A stretch of 64,000 bases of DNA from an uncultured Clostridia bacterium (GTDB lineage Bacteria; Bacillota; Clostridia; Christensenellales; Borkfalkiaceae): the NCBI GenBank assembly GCA_947598205.1, contig CANQFB010000005.1, positions 29,224 to 93,223 of the forward strand, written 5' to 3'. The notes beneath the pieces were generated by a model that was not told the origin of the DNA, ran no database searches, and saw only the letters and a list, made by a program, of their open reading frames with translations. The translations under genes and the position numbers were made by a program. The first letter of the stretch is position 1; each line of letters opens with the position of its first letter. This document shows, piece after piece, positions 36,280-44,283 of this stretch.

Positions 36280-36572
36280 CCCCCATCCGTCACGGCTTCG
36301 CCGTGCCACCCTCCCCCTCGCAAGCGAAGGGTAGGGCTTACCCCCTTCGGGGGGAAGCTGTCGCGTTAGCGACTGATGGGGGGCTCAAGGCCTACCCCTT
36401 TTCAAGGGGGAGGCTCCGCGCTAGCGGTGGTGGGGGTTAAGCTCCTCAACTCCCCCACCCGTCACGGCTTCGCCGTGCCACCCTCCCCCTCGCAAGCGAA
36501 GGGTAGGGCTTCATCCCCAAGGCCTACTCCTTTTCAAGGGGGAGGCTCCGCCACAGGCAGTGGTGGGGGTTC
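36280..36572. repeat. Hairpin-repeat block
   Basis: CACCCGTCACGGCTTCGCCGTGCCACCCTCCCCCTCGCAAGCGAAGGGTAGGGC and GTCGCGTTAGCGACTGATGGGG units. Confidence 0.9.
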
Positions 36573-36579
36573 CTATTCA

Positions 36580-36614
36580 AAAAGGGGAAATACACAAGTG
36601 GCATTTCCCCTTTT
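36580..36614 (-). terminator. Terminator-like hairpin downstream of 36684-37430
   Basis: AAAAGGGGAAA...TTTCCCCTTTT. Confidence 0.65.
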
Positions 36615-36683
36615 GATCAGACTTTTATCCGCTTCCGGGCGAGTGGTGCCGCATAAAAGGGATCTCGGTTTTTTTATGTGTGA

Positions 36684-37430
36684 TTATTCGCCAGCCTTCT
36701 CGGTAATGGTAACGGTGAACGTGGCTTCGTCAAATTCATGGAGTGCTTCAAGGGCAGCCTTAGCAGCATCACCAAATTCAGCCTGCGTTTTGCTGGTGTT
36801 GAAATAGGTGTAAGGATTTGTGCCGCCAAGATCTTCGCCCCAATTCAATTTCACCTTAAATGTGAATTCAACGGGTTGAATAAACTCTGTCGCTGCCCCA
36901 CCTGTAACAGAAATTTCTCCCCCTTGAGTAATATCGAATTTTTCGCCAGCGTCGGTTTCTTCTGTATATACCTGCGTAGGGGCGATATAAATGTCATGGT
37001 CTGAATCACTTTCATCGGTAGTGTATTTTTCCCATTGAGTCGCATGCCCTCCGTCAACAGCAAATGCTACATTCCATGTTTTACCAGCGGGAATTTTACC
37101 CGTGACGGTAATCTTAACACTGAATTCAAGATTTTCATATTCCTCGCCCCCGCCCTTTGTATATTTTAACCAAGCACCTCCAATGCTTTGCGTTTCGGGG
37201 CCATTGAACGAAATGTAATTTTTATGCGTAATATCATTCAAAATCTCTGCCTTCATGGTGTAGCCCTCACCAAGAGTGACAGTGGAAGCCTGAACATTTC
37301 CTGTTTCAGTCTGTGCCTTATCAAAAGCTCCGCTTCCACCGATCGTCCATGCTGCGAAGCCGACGCCGACGAGCGCGGCGCTCAAAAGCCCTGTCGTGAG
37401 AATTGTTGCGATCTTTGTTCTGCGTTTCAT
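36684..37430 (-). CDS. TasA/camelysin-like, SipW-dependent-type secreted protein
   Basis: MKRRTKIATILTTGLLSAALVGVGFAAWTIGGSGAF signal of the SipW-substrate type; beta-rich secreted domain. Confidence 0.75.
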   Translation of the reverse strand: MKRRTKIATILTTGLLSAALVGVGFAAWTIGGSGAFDKAQTETGNVQASTVTLGEGYTMKAEILNDITHKNYISFNGPETQSIGGAWLKYTKGGGEEYENLEFSVKITVTGKIPAGKTWNVAFAVDGGHATQWEKYTTDESDSDHDIYIAPTQVYTEETDAGEKFDITQGGEISVTGGAATEFIQPVEFTFKVKLNWGEDLGGTNPYTYFNTSKTQAEFGDAAKAALEALHEFDEATFTVTITEKAGE

Positions 37431-37465
37431 AAAATGTTCCTCTCCTTTTGAGATAAAATTTTTTT

Positions 37466-37485
37466 GTTGCAGAACACTCTGCAAC
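37466..37485. promoter_or_regulatory. 8-bp stem-loop near the predicted transcription start of 36684-37430
   Basis: GTTGCAGA-ACAC-TCTGCAAC just downstream of a TTGACA-N17-TAGGAT promoter (reverse strand, 37525 to 37497). Confidence 0.5.
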
Positions 37486-37734
37486 GATTTGACTATATCC
37501 TATCACTTTTTGTTAGTCCTGTCAAGACTTTTTTGAAATTTTTTGTGTGAAAATTACAAATTTTTTTATTTTGGTTCTGATTGAAGCGATTTTTTCTGAT
37601 TGAAATTTTTATTTTTTGTTTATCATTTTCGCGTTATGCGAATATTTTTGTGGATTATTCGTTTTTTGCTTTCCCTATTATATTACGCGCGCACATGTGC
37701 ATGCCCGCGCATGTGAGCGGGGAGGGGGAGGAGG

Positions 37735-38215
37735 AGGGTTACTGTCATTCCGAACCGTCGAAGACGGTGAGAGAATCCCCTTATACGAAGTCCTCGTTTT
37801 CATTTAGGGGATCCTCTACTTCGCCTGCGGCTCGTGCCGCGCTTAGTAGACAATAGTGCGCGCGGGGCGGGCTGCGCCCCTCGGGATGACACGGTTACCA
37901 TAAGGGTGGCGAACGAAGTGAGACAGGGAGGGGCAAGGCCTACCCCTTTTTAAGGGGGAGGCTGTCACCGACAGGTGACTGATGGGGGTTAAATTCTAAT
38001 CACGTCATGTTGAGCGTAGTCGAAACATCACCGCATTATAAATTAGGTGATTCCTCGACTACGCTCGGAATGACGAATTAGAGCGCGGAGCAGGGTGACG
38101 AATTTGGAATTCCCCACCTCAGTCTGCGTTGCAGACAGCTCCTCCCCGGGGAGGCGCTCTCCCCCACCTGTCGCTAAAGCGACACCCTCCCCCATGAATG
38201 GGGTAGGGCTTGGGC
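37735..38215. repeat. Composite repeat block
   Basis: GTCATTCCGAACCGTCGAAGACGG...CTCGGGATGAC; CCTACCCCTTTTTAAGGGGGAGGCTGTCACCGACAGGTGACTGATGGGGG; ACCTGTCGCTAAAGCGACACCCTCCCCC. Confidence 0.88.
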
Positions 38216-38235
38216 GCGGAGGAAGATAAGGAAAG

Positions 38236-38257
38236 AGCCCGAGGATCGCCTCGGGCT
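38236..38257 (-). terminator. Terminator downstream of the giant surface protein
   Basis: AGCCCGAGG-ATCG-CCTCGGGCT. Confidence 0.7.
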
Positions 38258-38303
38258 TCTTTTGATGTTTTGGGGGGGGCATATAAATGAGATAACTATT
38301 GCA

Positions 38304-41300
38304 TTACTTATAATCTTCAATATCCGTGAATCCTGTCCCGTTTTTCGATCCGTTTTGGGTTGCATAACAATATTTTTTCCATGGATCTTCTGATTTAACA
38401 TCTTTCTCAAATACGCCTGCATAATCATCGAGAGTAACCGTCAATGCGTTCACACGCATTTTGTGCATTCTCACTTGCCAAGTGCCTTCCCAATTCGTTT
38501 GCTGTCCATTAAAAATCAAAACAACATTAGTATACGTTCCTTTTTTGACTTGCAACGTTATGGTATACTCATTTGTACCTGCGGATTTACAACTCCAAGA
38601 ATAGCCTTCAAGTGTGGGACCGGATGTGCTGGCTCCAATCGATGCACCAGGCCAACTCTTAATAATGGCGCTACCGCTGCTATAATTATAAGCATACATT
38701 GACAAATTAGCAAGACCCCATGTAGACCATTGTTTATGATTATATGTGATAGTTATCGTATCGAAGTTCGCCGTCCAATTTGCGTTGAAGGTGATAGTGT
38801 AAAGACTCGTGGGGGAAATGTTCCATGTCCACGATGTACCCGCATTGGGATGATTGGAACTATTATAATACCAATAATTGAAGGTATAATTCGTTCTCGT
38901 CGGCTTGGCAGGCATTGTAATGCTATGCCCATAGAGGACGTGCTGATCGCTACGGGTCTGACCCGAAACGCCCGTGTCGAACTTGACGACGCGCAACTGC
39001 GCCCAAGCTGCAATGAGGGTAATATCTTCCTTAATCGTGAGTGACTTACTCGGCGAGTAGGAAGGATATGTCGGCAAGGCATCCTTTTCGCGTCTTGTAT
39101 AGAGCGTGCCTGAGCCATTGACCTGCCACCCGAGGAAGTAATAATAGTTGCCGTTATAAGATTTGTCCGTATAATTCTCATACAGGCCTTCGTCGCTGAC
39201 CGAGGAGTCAAAGTAGAAGGTAGAACCTTCTTCAAAATCTTTGACCTGTGCGGGTAATTCAGAGGCGGCAAATTTCGGGTAAGAAGTATTCGTCGAATTC
39301 TGGAATGTGATCGTATACGTCTTCGCGGCATTATCCCATTTTGCCGCAAAGTAGAGCGCGAAGTAGAGATCGTTGTCGGGCACTTTATCGTATGTAAATG
39401 TGTACGTCCCTGAAATCGGTTCGCCGTCGAGCGTCCAGCTGACGAATTTCACCTTTGCCTCTTCTTCGGCCGTCAAATTAACTGTATAGTTATCCAAATT
39501 GATCGAGCCGTCGAGAGTGATCGTAGTGTTCGCGGGGGCGGTGCCGTGGCCGTTGGTGAGGAACACGACGTCGTAAGAGGTCTTTTCCCACTGCGCGGTG
39601 AGGGTGAGCTCCGTCTCGTCGTCGGTGTGCCCTCTGTTTGCGAAGGCGATCATGGCGGTGGAGATGGTGAAGGCATCGCCGGGGTTGATCGTGACGGTGC
39701 TCTCCGCGCCGCTTGCATCGCGCGTGGAGATCTCCCAACCCTTAAAGGTGAAGCCCTTGGTGTTGATAGATTCGAGCACGACGGAATCGAGGCGGGTCAT
39801 TTCGACGGTCTGCGTCGTATCGAAGCCCGTGAAGCTGGGGTTGGCGGTTGCGCCGTTATCCGTAAAGAAGTTTTCTTCACTCGTCTTGAAGTTGATCGTA
39901 TAGGTGATGGGCGACCAGATCGCATCAAAGGTGATCTGCGGGCCGTCGTTTTCATCCACGGTGAAGCTCTGATTTGCAGAATATTGATAATCTGTGGAAT
40001 GTCCGAGCAGGTAGCGGTAGTCGCGATAGTCCCAATACTCAAACTTGAAGCCTGCCCAGTGCGGCGCGTCGAGAATGGTAATATCGTCGCCATCGGTGTG
40101 CACTTTATCGTCCCACTTTGTCCAATCGTAATGATGATAATCGTCCTCTTCTTGCTTCGGGTAAACGACACCGCCGTAACTGTTGAGATTAAAGGAGACG
40201 ATATGTTGCTTTGCTTTAAGTATGCCTAGGTTGAGCCACTGCGCGTAGAAAGTGATGACATATTCTTCGCCTTCTTTTACAGTGAACTTCTCGATCATCT
40301 CGGTATCGAGCAGGGCGGTCGCGTTGAAGGGCGAATGCGCAGAGTATGAGGAAGCGGGCAAGTTCTCGGGATCGTAGAGCCAATCATCACCACTATTATT
40401 TTTGAGGTTCCAACCCATGAAATTGTAGCCGCGGAGTTCCACGCCATCCGTCAGTCCGCCATCTTCCCGCGTCATTACGCCAAGAGGAAGACGAATCTCG
40501 TCTTTCCCCGCTTCGCGCGTGACATATACAATATCAGTATCGGAAAGGCCGCCGACTTCATATTTTGCCGCGGCGGGTTTGTTCCCGTCGAAGACGATCT
40601 TGTAGGTGATGGGATTCCATTGCGCGGTGAGGGTGAGCTCGGTTGAGCCCTCGACCATATTCTTCACATCATCCTCGGTGAGGGTGAAGAGGTTCGCGGC
40701 GATCTCGTCGCCAAACGTCCAGTGCGAGAAGGTGTAGCCCGTGAGGGTGGGATTTTCGATCTTCGAGAGCTCGAGGGTGGGCTCTTTCAACGAAACTTTA
40801 TATTCGCCCGTGGGCATTTTCGCGAGCGTCGCATCGTTGATGGAGCTTGCGAATTTGACGGTATATTCGATATAATCCCACTTCGCGTAGAGGGTGGCGT
40901 CTCCGTCGATGGGTTCGCCCCTGTAGTAATCTCCCCACCCCGTATCCTTATTATAACTTACGTGCCAGCCCGCGAAGGTGCGGCCGACGGGCCATGTGGA
41001 GGCATCGGGGGCGGTGTAGGGCGCGGGCTGACCTTCGTCGACATACTCGTGCGTCGTGACGCGGTCGGGGAACTCGGGATCGGTGTAGGTGACGGTATTT
41101 AGCTTTTTCCACTGCGCGGTGAAGGTGACGTCGGCCGTGACTTTGTAGGGATCGCCCTGCTGGTAAAGGGTGGAATCGGTTGCAATGCTCGACTTCCAAC
41201 CATCGAACTTATAACCTGCCCGCGCGGGTGCGCCCGGAAGGGTGAGTTCGTCTCCGCTCTTTACAACACGCTCGGCGGGTGGGGTTTCGCCGTCGTAACC

Positions 41301-42956
41301 TGCGCCGTAACTGAAATTAACGGTTTTAGAGACTTTCGTGACGGTGTAGTAATAGTTTGTAGGATAACCTCCGCCCGTTCTTTGAAGTTTATAGCTTGTA
41401 AGACCAACAACAAGTTCAATTTTCCAAATGCCCGGAGCAGTAATTCTGATATTGCTATCAGAGATTGAAACCGAACTCGACGTCGTAACAAGATGTCCGT
41501 TCGGCGACAAAGGATTGGAAGTTACTTTCTCATATAGATTTAGCCACGTAAGCTCGTTTGCAACATATGCTTGGAACTCGAACGCCGTCATGGTCGCCTT
41601 GCCAGGGTCGTTTTTAAGCGTGACCTCCATGGTATAGGTATAATTTGAACCGCTCTGCGTCGGCGTGCCAAAGTTATATTCGGAACTCGTATAGATGCTA
41701 TCCGAGGTCGGTTTGAACCCGTTCCAATGCCAATCGTTCAGCCAATTATTCAAACTGCCGCGCATGTAAACAACAGGAGCTTTATTAGTAACAGGCGAGC
41801 TTAAAGTAATTTCGGTTATCGTAATATTGGCGGTATTTTCCCAACCATTAGAATTATAAGCCTTCTTCGCAGGAAGATACATCGTAATTTTATAACCATG
41901 GCTCTTCTTCACAACGAAATTCGAGCTCGAATAACTATCCGTTCCAAAATCTCCCGTGGGAAGGCTTCTTGTATATCCAGCGCGGGCCGTATATTTCTGT
42001 TGCAACGGCAACCCACCGCTTGTAGTGCGCGCAAAAAGCGGACCGCCGCCCGACTCTGTCTGTGTGCCGATGATCGCAAACTCATCCCCGCTGAAAAGAT
42101 ATATATCTTGTTCAAATTTGGTGTATGTGCCGGCACTATCATCTTGTCCGCCCGCAGACGTATAAAGATGATCTTTGTCTTGCCTAAATTGAAGCAAAGC
42201 GGCATTACCAAACTTATAGTCCCAATCAGTCAAAGATAAAGGACTACTTGAATTACCGGCTGTGCCGACCAAACCAAAGTAAACTTTGTCAAATTTTGAG
42301 GAAGGCAGTGAAAACCGTGCCGTAAGTGTGACACTGCCTACGAAATTACTTGCTTGTGAATAAGTTGTTCCTGTTCCGTCATACCAACCTTCAAACACTT
42401 TGCCCGCGGGGGCGTTCTCCGTCTCCAAGTCCGTAGGCCAAGGTTCGCTCTTATAAGTTAACGGATCGTCGAATGACGCCCCCACCTCAACCTCAATCTC
42501 TCTCGTTAACTTCTCTTGCCCTTCACTCACAAAAGTGACTTTGATGACTTCCGCCCAAATGGGGGTCAAGGTCACATTTGCCTCAAAAGGATACTTTTGA
42601 CCGGGTTCGTAATGGACGCCGTTCCCCGATTGCCATGCGGAAAGGCCATAGCTGTTCGTGGAAGTCTTCGGCTTATATGTTAAATCATTGCCCGTAGGGA
42701 GCGTGATTTCCTGCCCTGCGATGGCTTCGATGGGAGCATGGGCCTCTTGGTTCGCGGGATAACCCGAGACTTCGGAAAATTCGCCATAGTTGAAGGAGAT
42801 CGTGACCTTCTCCTCGATATTATCGGGGCGGAAGGAAGAGCCCGTTTTATCGGTGAGCGGCGTCATGATGATCCAAACGGCGGATACCATGCCCGCGACA
42901 AGGGCGACGATCAGCGTGACGATGACGGCGATCAGAGGTTTGGAAAGACGCTTCAT
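38304..42956 (-). CDS. Giant surface protein with multiple InlB B-repeat (Listeria-Bacteroides repeat) modules and a CBM-like segment
   Basis: About 1550 aa; N-terminal TM; repeated YKFDGWKS/YTFSHWTF/YNFMGWNL/FTFKGWEI-type motifs with LTAQW ends; VVYMRGSLNNWLNDWHWNG resembles a starch-binding-type domain. Confidence 0.85.
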   Translation of the reverse strand: MKRLSKPLIAVIVTLIVALVAGMVSAVWIIMTPLTDKTGSSFRPDNIEEKVTISFNYGEFSEVSGYPANQEAHAPIEAIAGQEITLPTGNDLTYKPKTSTNSYGLSAWQSGNGVHYEPGQKYPFEANVTLTPIWAEVIKVTFVSEGQEKLTREIEVEVGASFDDPLTYKSEPWPTDLETENAPAGKVFEGWYDGTGTTYSQASNFVGSVTLTARFSLPSSKFDKVYFGLVGTAGNSSSPLSLTDWDYKFGNAALLQFRQDKDHLYTSAGGQDDSAGTYTKFEQDIYLFSGDEFAIIGTQTESGGGPLFARTTSGGLPLQQKYTARAGYTRSLPTGDFGTDSYSSSNFVVKKSHGYKITMYLPAKKAYNSNGWENTANITITEITLSSPVTNKAPVVYMRGSLNNWLNDWHWNGFKPTSDSIYTSSEYNFGTPTQSGSNYTYTMEVTLKNDPGKATMTAFEFQAYVANELTWLNLYEKVTSNPLSPNGHLVTTSSSVSISDSNIRITAPGIWKIELVVGLTSYKLQRTGGGYPTNYYYTVTKVSKTVNFSYGAGYDGETPPAERVVKSGDELTLPGAPARAGYKFDGWKSSIATDSTLYQQGDPYKVTADVTFTAQWKKLNTVTYTDPEFPDRVTTHEYVDEGQPAPYTAPDASTWPVGRTFAGWHVSYNKDTGWGDYYRGEPIDGDATLYAKWDYIEYTVKFASSINDATLAKMPTGEYKVSLKEPTLELSKIENPTLTGYTFSHWTFGDEIAANLFTLTEDDVKNMVEGSTELTLTAQWNPITYKIVFDGNKPAAAKYEVGGLSDTDIVYVTREAGKDEIRLPLGVMTREDGGLTDGVELRGYNFMGWNLKNNSGDDWLYDPENLPASSYSAHSPFNATALLDTEMIEKFTVKEGEEYVITFYAQWLNLGILKAKQHIVSFNLNSYGGVVYPKQEEDDYHHYDWTKWDDKVHTDGDDITILDAPHWAGFKFEYWDYRDYRYLLGHSTDYQYSANQSFTVDENDGPQITFDAIWSPITYTINFKTSEENFFTDNGATANPSFTGFDTTQTVEMTRLDSVVLESINTKGFTFKGWEISTRDASGAESTVTINPGDAFTISTAMIAFANRGHTDDETELTLTAQWEKTSYDVVFLTNGHGTAPANTTITLDGSINLDNYTVNLTAEEEAKVKFVSWTLDGEPISGTYTFTYDKVPDNDLYFALYFAAKWDNAAKTYTITFQNSTNTSYPKFAASELPAQVKDFEEGSTFYFDSSVSDEGLYENYTDKSYNGNYYYFLGWQVNGSGTLYTRREKDALPTYPSYSPSKSLTIKEDITLIAAWAQLRVVKFDTGVSGQTRSDQHVLYGHSITMPAKPTRTNYTFNYWYYNSSNHPNAGTSWTWNISPTSLYTITFNANWTANFDTITITYNHKQWSTWGLANLSMYAYNYSSGSAIIKSWPGASIGASTSGPTLEGYSWSCKSAGTNEYTITLQVKKGTYTNVVLIFNGQQTNWEGTWQVRMHKMRVNALTVTLDDYAGVFEKDVKSEDPWKKYCYATQNGSKNGTGFTDIEDYK

Positions 42957-42957
42957 A

Positions 42958-43605
42958 TCAGTTCCCTCCTCCCGTGAGCGACGCGCCAAACAGGAATGCG
43001 AGTTCGCTATCCTCGGTGAAAGGCGTGTAGAAATATTTCGTGAAATTTGTGCTTGTGAATGTGAAATTATATGTAACGGTGAGGACGGCCACGGCGGAAG
43101 CATCTGCGTAGCCGAGCGTCCCGCTCACGATGTAGCTCTTATCCGTTGTGTTATGAGAAGGAGTGTTCGTCGTCACCTTAACTTCGATCGTATCATCAAG
43201 CAAAAGGGTGGCCGACGACGAAATGGTGACATAAGAAGCCGAGGCAAAGAGGTTATTCGCAACCTCTTTATTGAGCTTCATCGTGACGGAAAAATGAGAG
43301 CTCTCGCCGAGAACGGGCTTGCAGGCATTGACGTCGATCTGGAAGGAGACGGAGAGCGTGCCGCTATAGGAAGTTTCTCCGTTCGATTGGAAGCCTTTAT
43401 TCGTAAAAGTGAGGCCGGAAGGCGTGCCCTTAATGCGGATGAATTGATCGCTCGTGACGACATTTTCGGCACTCACCGTGCCCGTAACTTCGGCAGAAGA
43501 ACCCGCGGCAGGACCTTGCGAGATCGTCCAGCTCGCAAAACCCATGCCGATCATGGCACAGCACGAAAACAAAGCTACGATACCGAGTTTGGCTTTGGTC
43601 GTCAT
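42958..43605 (-). CDS. SipW-dependent-type secreted protein (TasA-like signal)
   Basis: MTTKAKLGIVALFSCCAMIGMGFASWTISQG; TGA stop is 1 nt from the ATG of the giant protein gene. Confidence 0.7.
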   Translation of the reverse strand: MTTKAKLGIVALFSCCAMIGMGFASWTISQGPAAGSSAEVTGTVSAENVVTSDQFIRIKGTPSGLTFTNKGFQSNGETSYSGTLSVSFQIDVNACKPVLGESSHFSVTMKLNKEVANNLFASASYVTISSSATLLLDDTIEVKVTTNTPSHNTTDKSYIVSGTLGYADASAVAVLTVTYNFTFTSTNFTKYFYTPFTEDSELAFLFGASLTGGGN

Positions 43606-43697
43606 GCTTGAGTTCCTCCTTGAGAGTTACGCGGGCGCGTGGGCGCCTGCAGAGGCGCAAGGGCATAGTTATATGCGCGTTGCGTGTGATACTATAT

Positions 43698-43725
43698 ATT
43701 ATAGCAACCTTTTGATTGAAGTCAA
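43698..43725 (-). promoter_or_regulatory. Probable sigma-A promoter for the secreted-protein/giant-protein pair
   Basis: Reverse strand TTGACT-N16-TATAAT upstream of 43605. Confidence 0.6.
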
Positions 43726-43844
43726 TACTTTTCGGAAAAAAAGTGAAAAAAATTAAAATTTCGTGTTAAGCCGTAACACAATTATTCGGAAATGTATGAA
43801 ATTATTCGCCAACTTTCGGTAAAATTTAACAATATTTGGGGGGG

Positions 43845-44245
43845 AATAGGGCGCCTCCGTGGAGGGGGAGAACTTGGGCGCGGTGACCTCCCCCACCTGT
43901 CGCTAAAGCGACACCCTCCCCCATGGATGGGGGAGGGCTTGGGGAAAAAGCAGGGATACCTGCCCCCGTTTACGGGGGCGGGTGGCGAACGAAGTGAGAC
44001 AGGTGGGGGCATGGCGCCTCCGTGGGAGGAGCTGTCACGCGCAAGCGTGACTGAGGTGGGACGTGTTTAGAATTCGTACCCACCCCCTACCCCCCTCCTC
44101 GGGAGGGGGCAAGAATAAGGTGATGCTTCCCCTTGCAGGGGCTACAAGGCTCTCCCCCACCTGTCGCTAAAGCGACACCCTCCCCCATGAATGGGGGAGG
44201 GCATTGTTGCGGTGATGCTTCGACAGGCTCAGCATGACGAATTTG
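43845..44245. repeat. Hairpin-repeat block
   Basis: CACCTGTCGCTAAAGCGACACCCTCCCCCATG twice (near 43895 and 44158) and GCTGTCACGCGCAAGCGTGACTGAGG. Confidence 0.88.
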
Positions 44246-44283
44246 GAGCACGTGGACAACTTTAGCCTATACCATGTCCGAGG

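Noticed and set aside
34207-36807. Plus-strand ORFs of 111, 103, 186 and 143 aa (e.g. GLPLSKGEAVADRRLMGVQ)
   Set aside because: Translations of the dispersed hairpin repeats, with no independent coding evidence.
38304-42956. LPXTG-anchored adhesin
   Set aside because: No LPXTG-like sorting signal or C-terminal TM/positive tail; the C-terminus ends ...KNGTGFTDIEDYK.
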